Assembly: GCF_014621695.1 (NCBI RefSeq)
Contig: NZ_CP061281.1
Coordinates: forward strand, 3,534,001 to 3,598,000
Origin: Streptomyces xanthii
GTDB lineage: Bacteria > Actinomycetota > Actinomycetes > Streptomycetales > Streptomycetaceae
Direction of reading: 5' to 3'
Length of the DNA stretch: 64,000 bases
The notes below the pieces were generated by a model. It made no database searches. It was not told the origin of the DNA and saw only the letters and a list, made by a program, of their open reading frames with translations. Below, in pieces: positions 26,397-37,822 of this stretch. Within the stretch, counting starts at the first letter, position 1. Each line of letters opens with the position of its first letter. The translations under genes and the position numbers were made by a program.

Positions 26397-26417
26397 GCGA
26401 CAACCCCCCGTTGTCGC
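26397..26417. terminator. hairpin after the DAO-family gene
   Basis: GCGACAAC - 5 C residues - GTTGTCGC, an 8-bp perfect stem 6 bp beyond the stop codon. A weak terminator or an operator of the next gene. Confidence 0.5.
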
Positions 26418-26443
26418 ACCCCCACCGCAGTTGTTGGCCGCAC

Positions 26444-26474
26444 CATGGCCCCGAGCACTTCACTCGGGGCCATG
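26444..26474 (+). promoter_or_regulatory. perfect 12-bp inverted repeat spanning the start codon of the SnoaL-like gene
   Basis: CATGGCCCCGAG (26444-26455) and CTCGGGGCCATG (26463-26474) flank a 7-nt loop. The distal arm contains the probable ATG (26472) and the proximal arm contains an alternative in-frame ATG (26445). It could be a protein operator or an mRNA hairpin sequestering the start codon. Confidence 0.6.
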
Positions 26475-26888
26475 ACCACAGAAGCCACCCCCCGCGCCGT
26501 CGTCACCCGCTACATCGAGGCAGTGGCCGGCGGCGACCTGCCCACGATCATCGATTCCTTCGCCGAGGACGCGACCTGGACCTACCCCGGCACCGGCCTC
26601 CCCCTCTCCGGTACCTGGCGCGGCCGCGACGCGATCATCAACGACTTCCTCGGCAAGGCCACGGCGTCCCTCTTCGCCCCCGGCACCACCCCCACCATCA
26701 CCCTGACGAACGTCCTGGCGGACGGCCCCACGGTGATCGCCGAATGGCGGGCCCAGGCCGAAGCGGCCACCGGCCTCCCCTACGACAACCACTGCCTGGG
26801 CCTCTTCACGGTCCGGGCCGGCCGGATCACCGAAGTCCGCGAGTACACCGACACCCGCCACGCGGCCCAGGCCCTCTTCGGCCTGTGA
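26472..26888 (+). CDS. SnoaL/NTF2-like nuclear-transport-factor-2 fold protein
   Basis: 138 residues from ATG 26472, or 147 from ATG 26445. Typical SnoaL-like pattern: VVTRYIEAVAGGDLPTIIDSFAEDATWTYPGTGLPLSGTWRGRDAI, then VIAEWRAQAEAATGLPYDNHCLGLFTVRAGRITEVREYTDT. The cone-shaped fold serves as hydrolase, isomerase or binding domain. No family-defining catalytic dyad can be assigned, so function is open. The start region lies in a perfect inverted repeat, which may control translation. Confidence 0.85.
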   Translation: MTTEATPRAVVTRYIEAVAGGDLPTIIDSFAEDATWTYPGTGLPLSGTWRGRDAIINDFLGKATASLFAPGTTPTITLTNVLADGPTVIAEWRAQAEAATGLPYDNHCLGLFTVRAGRITEVREYTDTRHAAQALFGL

Positions 26889-26895
26889 ACAGCGA

Positions 26896-26930
26896 AAACC
26901 CCAGGTCACACCTGTGGTGACCCGGGGTTT
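26896..26930. terminator. terminator between SnoaL-like gene and tRNA-Thr
   Basis: AAACCCCaGGTCAC - 7-nt loop - GTGACCcGGGGTTT: a 13-bp stem with one mismatch and A/T-rich ends, so it can work in both directions for the convergent tRNA and protein gene. Confidence 0.75.
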
Positions 26931-26943
26931 CGGCTGATCGTGG

Positions 26944-27017
26944 AGCCCCCTGTCGGATTCGAACCGACGACCTACGCATTACAAGTGCGTTGCTCTGGCC
27001 AGCTGAGCTAAGGAGGC
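26944..27017 (-). tRNA. tRNA-Thr (anticodon TGT)
   Basis: On the minus strand the 7-bp acceptor stem GCCTCCT/AGGGGGC closes a canonical cloverleaf: D arm with AGCTCAGCTGGCCAGAGC, anticodon arm ACGCA-CTTGTAA-TGCGT with anticodon TGT, and T arm GTCGG-TTCGAAT-CCGAC. CCA is genomically encoded at 26941-26943. It decodes ACA (and probably ACG), codons that are rare in this genome. Confidence 0.95.
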
Positions 27018-27212
27018 AGCCCGTGCAGTGTAACCAACGCCGTCCGCGGACCTCTCGAAAATTCCGGCGAATCCCACAGGCCCCGACCTGCTGACATACC
27101 CACCCCCCGCCGGGTACGGTCCCAGCAGTTCACTCGCGTGGACTACACCACTCACCACCTTCCACTACGGATCGTCCGGCACGTTCCTGCCGGTGAAGGG
27201 GGCTTCACAGCC

Positions 27213-28352
<1,140 letters not shown>

Positions 28353-28391
28353 CCCGGAGCGACAGCGACGACCGGTCGAGGACCGGTCGCC

Positions 28392-28430
28392 GAAGGCCCC
28401 CGCGCGGAAGTGCGGGGGTCTTCCCCTTTT
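28392..28430 (+). terminator. intrinsic terminator of msiK
   Basis: Stem GAAGGCCCCCGC / GCGGGGGTCTTC (12 bp with one G-T pair), 8-nt loop, followed by CCCTTTT. Confidence 0.85.
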
Positions 28431-28587
28431 CCGGTCCGCGTTCGCGCCTTCGTTGTCGACAAATACCCCGGCAAATAGGACTTTTGGGCCAGGCGCGTCA
28501 ACGCCCAAGCAAAGAAACCCCGTTACCCGTCCCTCGGTCGAGTGACTAAATGTCGCCAAATCATCACCGACCGCTACGCTCACTCGC

Positions 28588-29046
28588 GTGACGCACTCCG
28601 CTAACTACACCCAGAGGTCGCGCCGAGCCCGGGGCCAGGGTCCCGCCCGCCGCGCCGCCCGCACGCTCGCCTTCGTCCTGCCGGTGATGCTGGTGCTCTC
28701 CGGGACCCTCGCGGTCACCCGGGTCAACTGGTCGGGAAGTTCGCAGGACTCCATCCTGACAGCTTCCTCGCAGGACGTCTCGGCGCGCGCCAAGTCCCGC
28801 GCGCCCCAGGACATCCTGCGCGACCGCCTGCTCGAGGAACTCCAGGAGGAGAACCCGGGCGTCGCGCTCACCCACCTCCAGCAGGAGATCGACCGGCGGC
28901 CGTCGCTGGCGAAGCACTGCATGACGATCGCCAAGGCCCTCGGCCGCGCCGCCGTGCACGCGTACGGCCCGGCCCGCGCGCAGTCCTACGCCCGCCCGGT
29001 CTGTGACACGTCCTTCGCCTCCGGGGTCGCCGGCTTCCGGGGCTGA
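28588..29046 (+). CDS. conserved hypothetical membrane-anchored or secreted protein
   Basis: 152 residues, start GTG. A strongly basic N-terminus (RSRRARGQGPARRAAR) precedes one hydrophobic helix, TLAFVLPVMLVLSGTLAV (about 30-47), then an exported helical domain, ILRDRLLEELQEENPGVALTHLQQEIDRRPSLAKHCMTIAKALG, with two Cys (CMTI, VCDTS) that could form a disulphide. I recognise it only as a conserved streptomycete protein between msiK and the nucleotidyltransferase gene; function unknown. The upstream gap carries the msiK terminator and an AT-richer stretch around 28440-28580 that may hold its promoter. Confidence 0.78.
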   Translation: MTHSANYTQRSRRARGQGPARRAARTLAFVLPVMLVLSGTLAVTRVNWSGSSQDSILTASSQDVSARAKSRAPQDILRDRLLEELQEENPGVALTHLQQEIDRRPSLAKHCMTIAKALGRAAVHAYGPARAQSYARPVCDTSFASGVAGFRG

Positions 29047-29107
29047 CCTCTCGGGGCCCCTGGGTCCCTCCCTTCCCGACGGGCCGTGCGCGGCTAGGGT
29101 TCCGGTC

Positions 29108-29866
29108 ATGACGACCGTCGAACCGGCCGCGCACGGCCCGCACGCGTTCCCCCACCACCGCCCGACGCAGGCCGTCGTCCTGGCGGGCGGCCAGGGCTCG
29201 CGCCTGCGCCCCTACACCGACGACCGGCCCAAGCCGATGGTGGAGATCCCGGGCACGGGCATGCCGATCATCGGGCACCAGCTGTCCTGGCTGGCCGCCG
29301 AGGGCGTCACGGACGCCGTGGTCTCCTGCGGCCATCTCGCCGAGGTCCTCCAGGACTGGCTGCGCGAGGCCGAACTGCCGCTGCGGGTCACGACGGCCGT
29401 CGAGAAGGAGCCCCTGGGACGCGGCGGCGGCCTCAAGTACGCCGCGGGCCACCTGCCGCACCCGGACCGCCCCTGGTACGCGACGAACGGCGACATCTGG
29501 ACACGCTTCTCGCTGCGCGAGATGGCCGACTTCCACGCCGAGCGCGAGGCGACGGCGACGCTGGCGCTGGCCCGGCCCCGCATCCCGTGGGGCGCGGTGG
29601 AGACCGACGCGTTCGGTCACATCACGGACTTCGTGGAGGCGCCGCCGTCGCCGTATCTGATCAACGCGGGCGTGTACGTGTTCTCGGCCGAGTTCGCGTC
29701 GCTGCTGCCGGACCTCGGCGACCACGAGCGGACCACGTTCCCGCGGCTGGCCCGCGCCAAGCGCCTCGCCGGGTTCCCGATCCCGCAGGGCGCGTACTGG
29801 CGGGCCATCGACACGGCCAAGGACCTGACGGAGGCCGCCAAGGAGCTTGCCTCACAGGCCCGTTGA
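29108..29866 (+). CDS. sugar-phosphate nucleotidyltransferase
   Basis: 252 residues. The NTP-transferase signature AVVLAGGQGSRLRPYTDDRPKPMVEI (about 20-45; G-G-x-G-x-R-L and the PKPM Lys) and metal-binding Asp in YATNGDIWTRF (replacing the usual GD). The segment PLGRGGGLKYAAGHL fits sugar-1-phosphate binding. C-terminal acyltransferase repeats are absent, so it resembles mannose-1-phosphate guanylyltransferase or glucose-1-phosphate thymidylyltransferase cores. The sugar cannot be fixed from sequence. ATG 29108. Confidence 0.87.
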   Translation: MTTVEPAAHGPHAFPHHRPTQAVVLAGGQGSRLRPYTDDRPKPMVEIPGTGMPIIGHQLSWLAAEGVTDAVVSCGHLAEVLQDWLREAELPLRVTTAVEKEPLGRGGGLKYAAGHLPHPDRPWYATNGDIWTRFSLREMADFHAEREATATLALARPRIPWGAVETDAFGHITDFVEAPPSPYLINAGVYVFSAEFASLLPDLGDHERTTFPRLARAKRLAGFPIPQGAYWRAIDTAKDLTEAAKELASQAR

Positions 29867-29891
29867 GCCGTCCCGCACAGCGCTCCCGTAC

Positions 29892-29934
29892 GACGACGGG
29901 GCCCCGCACACCGTGTGTGCGGGGCCCCGTCGTC
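29892..29934. terminator. perfect bidirectional terminator hairpin
   Basis: Two 20-nt arms (GACGACGGGGCCCCGCACAC and exact complement) with a 3-nt CGT loop, between the convergent nucleotidyltransferase and DoxX genes. Confidence 0.9.
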
Positions 29935-29953
29935 ATGGGGGTCGTGGAGCCCG

Positions 29954-31594
29954 TCAGCCGCCGAGGAGGCCGCCGACCAGACCCGGCTTGTCGGCGCCGC
30001 CGTCGGAGCCGCCCGAGGTGGTGCCGCCGTCGGAGGTGCCGCCGGTCGTGCCGCCGGAGGTCGGGCCGCTGGTGGTGCCGGTGCTGGTGGCCGACTGCTG
30101 CGGCGCCGTCTGCTGCGGCGGGGCCTGTCCGGCCGTCGCGCCCTGCGTCTGGGCGGGCGTCGTGGTGCCGCTGGTCGCGCCGGCGGTCTCCCGGGCGCTC
30201 GGTGCGCCGGTCGGGCTCGACGTGGTGCCCTGCGTCGGCGAGTTGACCGCCGAGGGGCTCTGCGACCGGTGCTTCTCCTTGCGGTGTCCGGGCTCGGACG
30301 GGAGCGGGGAGCCGGGCAGTTCGTTGCGCGGGGTGTCGCCGGGGCCGGGGGCCGTGACGCGGTCCGCGTCGCGCACGGCGGCGCCGAGCAGCGAGCCGAT
30401 GAGGAGCGTGCCGCCGATGACGAGGGTGGCGACGACGGTGCCGCGGCGCAGCACGTAGCGGCGGAGTTCGCCGAGTGCGGCGCGCGGGCCGAGCCGCCGC
30501 CAGGCGCCGCTGGCGAGCCGTCCGTCGACGGAGTAGACGGGGGCGCCGGCGATGATGAGCGGGGACCAGGCGGCCAGGTAGATGATGTCCGGCGTGTCGT
30601 AGGCCGGGACGGTCTTCCAGCTGACGGTGACGAGGAGTGCGGCGGAGAGCAGCGCGCCGAACACGGCGGCGAGCCGCTGCCAGAGCCCGAGCACGGTCAG
30701 GACACCGACGATGACCTGCAGGAAGGCGATGGCGAGTCCGGCGCCGACGGGGTGCTGGAGAGCCCAGTCACGCAGGGGTTCGGCGAGGGCCCACGGGTGC
30801 AGCGAGTTGAGCCACTTGACCATGGAGCCGCGTTCGCCGCCGTCGAAGTAGACGGGGTCGCAGAGCTTGCCCATGCCCGCGTAGATGGAGATGAAGCCGA
30901 GGAAGACGCGCAGCGGGAGCAGCACGACGCCCAGGTTCATGCGGCGGCCCGGGTAGTAGGCGTGCCGGACGGGGCCGTAGCGGCGGGCGGCGCGCTCGTG
31001 CTCGGGGTCTCCGTCGGTGCCGTCGGTGCCGTCGGTGCCGTCGAACTCGTCGTCCGCGTAGGCGACGGGGTCGAGTTCGCCGGTCTCCTCGAAGGCGCTG
31101 CCGGCCTGGCGCATCTGAGGCAGGATCCGCGTGCCGGGGGCGCCGGCCTGCTGCCCGATGACGGGCGTCTCCTGCGTCGGCTCGTCCCGGTACAGGTCGA
31201 GGTCGTCGGCGAGGTCGCGGGCGATGTCGACCCGTGGGATGACCTGGGTGGATCCGCCGTCGTCGACGGGGTCGCCCGCGCGGCGGGCACCCTGGAGGAG
31301 TCCGCCGGTGTCGAGGCCTCCGCCGCCGCTCATGACGACGCGGCGGCGCCGGGCACCGGGGGTGCCCGCGGCGGTGATGACGGGGACGCGCGGGCCCAGG
31401 GCGCTCACGTGCCGTGCGATGCGCGGGAGTTGCGTCTGTTGCCCCCGGGGGAGCTGCACGCGGAAGCTCGCGTGATTGACGATGACCTGCGCCGGGTCGC
31501 ACGGCACCTTCACCATGCTCAGCGCGGGGCCGTCGTCGAATCCCGACGAGCGATCCCCCGAGGGAGTGCGGGGCGTTCTGGTGTCCACACTCAT
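29954..31594 (-). CDS. DoxX-family membrane protein with long disordered tails
   Basis: 546 residues. Residues 1-220 are hydrophilic and low complexity, including a TDGTDGTDGD run encoded by a 9-bp tandem repeat (about 31011-31043). The DoxX domain follows, with about four helices: LPLRVFLGFISIYAGMGKL, VGAGLAIAFLQVIVGVLTVLGLWQ, FGALLSAALLVTVSW, YLAAWSPLIIAGA. One more helix, VVATLVIGGTLLIGSLLGAAV, leads to a Ser/Thr/Gly/Gln-rich extracytoplasmic tail ending GLVGGLLGG. DoxX proteins associate with redox/thiol oxidoreductases (SodA-DoxX-SseA in mycobacteria). Monocistronic. Confidence 0.82.
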   Translation of the reverse strand: MSVDTRTPRTPSGDRSSGFDDGPALSMVKVPCDPAQVIVNHASFRVQLPRGQQTQLPRIARHVSALGPRVPVITAAGTPGARRRRVVMSGGGGLDTGGLLQGARRAGDPVDDGGSTQVIPRVDIARDLADDLDLYRDEPTQETPVIGQQAGAPGTRILPQMRQAGSAFEETGELDPVAYADDEFDGTDGTDGTDGDPEHERAARRYGPVRHAYYPGRRMNLGVVLLPLRVFLGFISIYAGMGKLCDPVYFDGGERGSMVKWLNSLHPWALAEPLRDWALQHPVGAGLAIAFLQVIVGVLTVLGLWQRLAAVFGALLSAALLVTVSWKTVPAYDTPDIIYLAAWSPLIIAGAPVYSVDGRLASGAWRRLGPRAALGELRRYVLRRGTVVATLVIGGTLLIGSLLGAAVRDADRVTAPGPGDTPRNELPGSPLPSEPGHRKEKHRSQSPSAVNSPTQGTTSSPTGAPSARETAGATSGTTTPAQTQGATAGQAPPQQTAPQQSATSTGTTSGPTSGGTTGGTSDGGTTSGGSDGGADKPGLVGGLLGG

Positions 31595-31719
31595 CTAACC
31601 GAGTGATGTGTGTTTAGGACACTGCCTCGCGCCCACCGAAATGTCCGGACCCCGTCAAGCCCGGACCGTCCCTGGTCAACCCCTGGTCAGCCCCTGGCCG
31701 GTCCGGGTCCGGGCCCTGG

Positions 31720-32670
31720 TCAGGCCCGGCGGCGGGCCGCCTCGTAGAGCACGACACCGGCGGCGACACCGGCGTTCAGCGACTCGGCGCCGCCCGGCAT
31801 CGGGATGCGGACGCGGTAGTCGCAGGTCTCGCCGACGAGGCGGGACAGGCCCTTGCCCTCGCTGCCGACAACGATGACGACGGGGCCCTCGAGCGCGGCC
31901 AGGTCGCCGACGGCGTGCTCGCCGTCGGCGGCGAGGCCCACGACCACGATGCCGGCCTTCTTGTACTGCTCCAGGGCGCGGGTCAGGTTCGTGGCGCGGG
32001 CCACCGGCGTGCGCGCGGCGGTACCGGCCGAGGTCTTCCACGCGCCGGCCGTCATGCCGGCGGCGCGGCGCTCGGGCACGAGGACGCCGTGGCCGCCGAA
32101 CGCGGAGACGGAGCGGACGACGGCGCCCAGGTTGCGCGGGTCGGTGACGCCGTCGAGGGCGACGATCAGCGGGTCCTGGCCCTCGTCGTAGGCGGCGGCG
32201 ACGAGGTCCTCGGGGTGCGCGTACTCGTACGGCGGGACCTGGAGGACGAGGCCCTGGTGGTTGAGCCCGTTGGTCATGCGGTCGAGCTCGGGGCGGGGGG
32301 CCTCCATGAGGTGGATGCCGCCGCGGTCGCCGGCGAGCTGCAGCGCCTCGCGCACGCGCTCGTCGTTGTCGATGAACTGCTGCACGTACAGCGTGACCGC
32401 GGGCACGCCCTCGCGCAGTGCCTCGACGACGGGGTTGCGGCCGACGACCATCTCGGAGGTCGCCTTGCCGCGCGGGCCGCCGGTGCGGTTGCTGGGGCGG
32501 CCCTGGGTGCGCTTGGCCTGGGCGTTGGCGATGCGGTTCTTCTTGTGGCCCTTGCGCATCTCGGCGGGCGGCGTCGGGCCGCGGCCCTCCAGGCCCTTGC
32601 GCCGCTGGCCGCCACTGCCGACCTGCGCGCCCTTCTTGCCGGACATGCGGCGGTTGTTGTTGGCGGCCAT
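31720..32670 (-). CDS. rlmB: 23S rRNA (guanosine-2'-O-)-methyltransferase RlmB
   Basis: 316-residue SpoU-family SAM-dependent methyltransferase. A basic N-terminal extension (about 1-75, [13 protein letters not shown]) is followed by the substrate-binding domain ([15 protein letters not shown]). The SPOUT domain has motif 1 [21 protein letters not shown], motif 2 [15 protein letters not shown] and motif 3 [22 protein letters not shown], which form the SAM trefoil knot. Predicted to methylate G2251 of 23S rRNA in the peptidyl-transferase loop. It lies 88 bp downstream of cysS in the carD-ispD-ispF-cysS-rlmB order known from actinobacteria. Confidence 0.92.
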   Translation of the reverse strand: MAANNNRRMSGKKGAQVGSGGQRRKGLEGRGPTPPAEMRKGHKKNRIANAQAKRTQGRPSNRTGGPRGKATSEMVVGRNPVVEALREGVPAVTLYVQQFIDNDERVREALQLAGDRGGIHLMEAPRPELDRMTNGLNHQGLVLQVPPYEYAHPEDLVAAAYDEGQDPLIVALDGVTDPRNLGAVVRSVSAFGGHGVLVPERRAAGMTAGAWKTSAGTAARTPVARATNLTRALEQYKKAGIVVVGLAADGEHAVGDLAALEGPVVIVVGSEGKGLSRLVGETCDYRVRIPMPGGAESLNAGVAAGVVLYEAARRRA

Positions 32671-32758
32671 GACCTACCTGTCTCTTACGTCTGTCTGTGG
32701 ATGTGTACGTCTATGAAGTGTGCCGCCCGATCGCCCGGGCGGCACATTCACCTGGTTC

Positions 32759-34156
<1,398 letters not shown>

Positions 34157-34262
34157 CCCTCCAGGGTAGTGGTCCGGCACCAGTGCCAGGTCCCTCCGGG
34201 GGTTGGCGGGTATCGCTCCCGTCTGCCGGGTGTCGCTGTCGCGCGGCCGCGGGCCCGGTGGG

Positions 34263-34407
34263 GGCTGGTCGCGCAGTTCCCCGCGCCCCTGGAAGGCATG
34301 CGGCTTCGCCGCGCCTTCCCCAGATGAAAGGCTCCCCGCACCTTGATCGGAGAAATGCGACCCGGAGGGTCTGCATTTCAGGGGCGCGGGGAACTGCGCG
34401 ACCAGCC
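34263..34407. repeat. dispersed inverted-repeat element, copy 3
   Basis: Core at 34263-34290 (GGCTGGTCGCGCAGTTCCCC...) and inverse core at 34380-34407. Internal GGAAGGCATGCGGC...GCCTTCC hairpin and a GAAATGCGACCCGGAGGGTCTGCATTTC hairpin. It fills the 284-bp gap between ispF and cysS. Confidence 0.85.
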
Positions 34408-34440
34408 ACGACGAGAGCCGCGGACCGCGACGAGCGAGAG

Positions 34441-34950
34441 TCACCCCTTCGGGGACCGCGCCACCAGGGCCGTTGCCACGGCCATCAGGCCCTCGCCCCG
34501 GCCGGGAAAGCCGAGACCGTCCGTGGTCGCGCCGGAGACAGCGACCGGAGCCCCCACCGCACCGGAGAGGATCGACTCCGCCTCGGCCCGACGTTTGCCG
34601 ATCTTGGGCCGGGGCCCGACGACCTGCACCGCGACGTTGCCGATGACGAATCCCGCGTCACGGACGATCCGCGCCGCCTCCGTGAGCAGCGTGAGTCCGG
34701 ACGCCCCGGCCCACTCGGGACGGGACGTGCCGAAGTGCTGCCCCAGGTCGCCGAGCCCGGCGGCGGAGAACAGCGCGTTGCACGCCGCGTGCGCGACGAC
34801 GTCGGCGTCGGAGTGCCCGGCGAGCCCGGGTCCCTCCCCTTCCCACTTCAGGCCGGCGCACCACAGTTCGCGGCCCTCTTCGAAGGCGTGGATGTCGGTT
34901 CCGATGCCGACCTGCGGCAGGAGCACCCGGTCGAGCGGCTCAGAAGCCAT
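34441..34950 (-). CDS. ispF: 2-C-methyl-D-erythritol 2,4-cyclodiphosphate synthase
   Basis: 169 residues, normal for IspF. Metal-binding site GIGTDIHAF (Asp and His, residues 16-24), the conserved [10 protein letters not shown] (46-55) with the third zinc ligand, and [13 protein letters not shown]. The active-site Thr lies near the C-terminal [18 protein letters not shown]. It converts CDP-ME 2-phosphate to MEcPP in the MEP isoprenoid pathway. Its start overlaps the ispD 3' end by 11 nt, so both are translationally coupled consecutive-step enzymes. Confidence 0.95.
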   Translation of the reverse strand: MASEPLDRVLLPQVGIGTDIHAFEEGRELWCAGLKWEGEGPGLAGHSDADVVAHAACNALFSAAGLGDLGQHFGTSRPEWAGASGLTLLTEAARIVRDAGFVIGNVAVQVVGPRPKIGKRRAEAESILSGAVGAPVAVSGATTDGLGFPGRGEGLMAVATALVARSPKG

Positions 34951-35689
34951 CGTTGGCCCTCCTGCGGGCGAGCACGGCCTCGGCGAGGACGAGGTCGAGG
35001 GGCCGGGTCACCTTGAACGCCTCTTCGTGGCCGGGCACGAGGACGACCTGCGCGCCGAGCTTCTCGACCATGCTCGCGTCGTCGGTGACGTCGTCGGTGA
35101 CGGTCTCGTGGGCGCGGACGAGGGTGGCGTGGTCGAAGCCCTGCGGCGTCTGCACGGCGCGCAGCCGGGCCCGGGCGGGCGTGGCGACGACGGGCTCGGG
35201 CGAGCCGTCGGTGGAGGGGACGACCTCCTTGACCGTGTCGGCGAGGGGCAGCGCCGGCACGACGGCCGGGGCGCCGTCGCGCACCGCCTCGATGACCGCG
35301 TCGACGGTGTCGACGGGGACGAGCGGGCGGGCGGCGTCGTGCACGAGCACGATGTCGATGCCGTCCGGCAGCGCGTCGAGGCCGAGCTTCACGGACTCCT
35401 GGCGGGTGTCGCCGCCGGGCACGACGAGGAAGTCCGTGCGCTCGGGGAGGGCGTGGTCGGCGAGGAGGCTCTTCACCTCGGCCGCACCCTCGGGCGGTGC
35501 GACGACCACGACGAGGGAGACGGCGCGGGAGGCGGCCATGGCGCGGACGGCGTGGATGAGCATCGGGGTGCCGTTGAGCGCGCGGAGCGCCTTGGGGGCG
35601 CCCGGGCCGAGGCGGACGCCCCGGCCGGCGGCCGGGATCACGGCCGCGGTACGTGCGCCACCGGCGACGGGACGCGTTTCGTCAGACAT
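34940..35689 (-). CDS. ispD: 2-C-methyl-D-erythritol 4-phosphate cytidylyltransferase
   Basis: 249 residues. Nucleotide-binding signature [24 protein letters not shown] (about 14-36), with Arg/Lys that contact [19 protein letters not shown], and the substrate motif [16 protein letters not shown]. It catalyses transfer of CMP to MEP. The following ispF overlaps it; carD lies about 250 bp upstream in the same direction. Start ATG 35689. Slightly long N-terminus ([11 protein letters not shown]) is usual for streptomycete IspD. Confidence 0.95.
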   Translation of the reverse strand: MSDETRPVAGGARTAAVIPAAGRGVRLGPGAPKALRALNGTPMLIHAVRAMAASRAVSLVVVVAPPEGAAEVKSLLADHALPERTDFLVVPGGDTRQESVKLGLDALPDGIDIVLVHDAARPLVPVDTVDAVIEAVRDGAPAVVPALPLADTVKEVVPSTDGSPEPVVATPARARLRAVQTPQGFDHATLVRAHETVTDDVTDDASMVEKLGAQVVLVPGHEEAFKVTRPLDLVLAEAVLARRRANDGF

Positions 35690-35939
35690 CGCTTCCGTTC
35701 AGGTTTGTACGCTCGGGGGTGGTGGGTATGGCCACATCGTGCCGGGCGCGACGCCTTGACCGGACCCTTCCGTGACACTGGTCGAGCCAGCTGCCCGGGC
35801 CCGGCACGCCAGGACGCCGAGGTCGGCGGTGTGGGGATGCGGGGGGTGTTTCGGGTACGAAACATGCCGCAGCGCCCGGCGACACCATCAGGGTCATCGG
35901 GCACCACGGCATGTTTTCGCTACGCGGCTACGGCGCGCG

Positions 35940-36422
35940 TCAGGACGCCAGGACCTCGTCGAGCAGGGCCTCGGCCTTGTCCTCGTTCGTGTTCTCCGCG
36001 AGCGCGAGCTCGCTCACCAGGATCTGGCGAGCCTTGGCGAGCATGCGCTTCTCACCCGCGGACAGACCGCGCTCACGCTCCCGACGCCACAGGTCACGCA
36101 CAACCTCCGCGACCTTGATGACATCGCCGGAGGCGAGCTTCTCCAGGTTTGCCTTGTAACGGCGCGACCAGTTCGTGGGCTCCTCGGCGTACGGCGCGCG
36201 CAGCACCTCGAAGACCCGGTCGAGACCGTCCTGACCGACCACATCACGCACGCCGACGAACTCCGCATTGTCCGCTGGCACACGTACCGTCAGGTCGCCC
36301 TGGGCGACCTTCAGCACCAAGTAGGTCTTGTCCACGCCTTTGATCTGACGAGTTTCGATAGCCTCGATCAGCGCGGCCCCGTGATGGGGATAGACCACGG
36401 TGTCGCCAACCTTGAACGTCAT
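35940..36422 (-). CDS. carD: CarD/CdnL-family RNA polymerase-binding transcription factor
   Basis: 160 residues. N-terminal RNA-polymerase interaction domain [37 protein letters not shown] (Tudor-like, 2-60) and a helical C-terminal DNA-binding domain ([56 protein letters not shown]). Stabilises open complexes at rRNA and other promoters in actinobacteria. ATG 36422 follows GGAAGGGG at about 11 nt. It heads the minus-strand MEP/cysS/rlmB run; the 250-bp gap to ispD suggests a separate or partial transcript. Confidence 0.95.
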   Translation of the reverse strand: MTFKVGDTVVYPHHGAALIEAIETRQIKGVDKTYLVLKVAQGDLTVRVPADNAEFVGVRDVVGQDGLDRVFEVLRAPYAEEPTNWSRRYKANLEKLASGDVIKVAEVVRDLWRRERERGLSAGEKRMLAKARQILVSELALAENTNEDKAEALLDEVLAS

Positions 36423-37080
36423 GTGACAGGTACCCCTTCCGTGGCTATCCAGGGTAACACGGAAACTGCGGGTTCTGAATGGCGTTTTCGCAGGTCAGGG
36501 CATATCTCGGGGCTTGACAACCACAACCGGAACGTGCTGCGGAGGGGCTCCGGAGGGCGGTATTCGCAGGTGGGAGCCACTGTCCGGCGGAGCCGAAACA
36601 CGCCCGTCACGGGCCGCCGAACAGGCCGTCCATGTGTCGTACGTCCCATTTTGCACGCTTCGAAGCGTCGATCTTCCGCTACTCCGTTCGCGGCCCATGA
36701 GGTCCGTTCGAGCCGAATCCGGAATTGATCACCTGGATTCACCGGACCGGGTGATCGTTTTTCCTGACCGGTGCGCATTCATTGCGGGAAATCCGCGCGG
36801 GCCTCTGGACTGCGGATATGCGAATGGTGAACGGGGGATGTCCTGATGCCGGCTGATGCCATTGGTGACGGTGCGGCGTGCGGGGAACACGGGGTGTTCC
36901 GCCGGGGCCGGGAGGGGTCCGGGGCGACGTAGGGGCGGGTCGGGTGCGGCGGGCGCCGGGCGGCTCGGTAACCTAAGGCCGCTGACAGACCCTTAGGGCG
37001 GCTTTACCTCCCTGTCTCACCCGAGGCACGGCGCCGCCCGCACCACCCCGTCCGCCCACGTTCAAGGAGTTGCCGCCGCC
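36423..37080. promoter_or_regulatory. divergent promoter region of carD and the lipoprotein gene, no gene seen
   Basis: 658 bp without a convincing ORF; a 110-codon frame at 36514 has atypical composition. On the minus strand a TACCCT hexamer about 38 nt upstream of carD may be its -10. A CCTAAGG - 12 nt - CCTTAGG inverted repeat at 36972-36997 lies about 85 bp upstream of the lipoprotein start. The middle part, 36640-36790, is less GC-rich than its surroundings. Confidence 0.5.
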
Positions 37081-37734
37081 GTGAGCAGCAGCCTTCGACG
37101 CGGCGCCCTCGCCGCCGCCGCCATCGCGTTCTCGATCGCCTCGCTCGCCGCGTGCGGCGCCGGCAACAACGCTCAGACGCTCCAGGTCAAGCCCGACAAC
37201 GCCGCGGTCACGGTCGGTGACATCAAGGTCCAGAACGCGACCGTCATCACGCAGCCCGACCTGAAGTCGCAGGGCCCGGCCGTCGTCGCCGCCACGCTCT
37301 TCAACAACGGCAAGACGGCGCAGACCCTCGACGCGATCACCGTCGACGGCGTCGGCAAGACCGCGAAGCTGACGGGCGCCAAGGGCGGCTCGAAGATCAC
37401 CGTCCCGGCCGGCGGCTCCGTCGTCCTCGGCGGCGAGGGCAACGCCACCGCCGAGCTGCCCAACAGCCGCACCGCGGTCCTGGACGGCAACGCGCAGGCC
37501 ATCACCTTCCGCTTCAGCGGCGCCGGTGACGTGAAGCTCAAGGCGTTCGTGGTGCCGGCCGAGTCCTACTTCGAGAAGTGGGGCCCGAGCGAGATCCCGG
37601 CGACGCCGTCCGCGCCCGCCTCCTCCCCGGCCGGCAAGCAGTCGCAGTCGCCGTCCGGCGAGGCCACTCCGTCCCAGTCGGCGTCCGGCTCCCCCGCGGG
37701 CTCGGAGAGCGAGAGCCCGGCCGCCGGTCACTGA
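37081..37734 (+). CDS. conserved lipoprotein (DUF461-like copper-chaperone-type fold suspected)
   Basis: 217 residues, GTG start behind AAGGAG at 8 nt. Lipoprotein signal with lipobox SLAACG (Cys25). The mature domain (about 30-165) is all-beta, with LQVKPDNAAVTVGDIKVQNATVIT, VVAATLFNNGKTAQTLDAITVDG and AITFRFSGAGDVKL, followed by a Ser/Pro/Gln-rich tail. It resembles DUF461/PCuAC-type exported proteins, but metal-binding Met/His residues are not clear, so no metal role is claimed. It is adjacent to phoP, converging with it across a strong terminator. Confidence 0.8.
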   Translation: MSSSLRRGALAAAAIAFSIASLAACGAGNNAQTLQVKPDNAAVTVGDIKVQNATVITQPDLKSQGPAVVAATLFNNGKTAQTLDAITVDGVGKTAKLTGAKGGSKITVPAGGSVVLGGEGNATAELPNSRTAVLDGNAQAITFRFSGAGDVKLKAFVVPAESYFEKWGPSEIPATPSAPASSPAGKQSQSPSGEATPSQSASGSPAGSESESPAAGH

Positions 37735-37752
37735 GCGCGCGCCCGTACGCAC

Positions 37753-37804
37753 AACGCCCGGAGGGCGGCCTTCCCCGACGTGGGAAGGCCGCCCTCCGGG
37801 CGTT
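37753..37804. terminator. bidirectional terminator between lipoprotein gene and phoP
   Basis: Perfect 23-bp stem starting AACGCCCGGAGGG with a 6-nt CGACGT loop; among the longest perfect hairpins in the window. Confidence 0.92.
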
Positions 37805-37822
37805 GGTGCGAGGAGGTCCGGC

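Noticed and set aside
36514..36846. A 110-codon plus-strand frame in the carD upstream gap.
   Set aside because: Unusual composition, no ribosome-binding site and no motif; the region is better read as promoter DNA.
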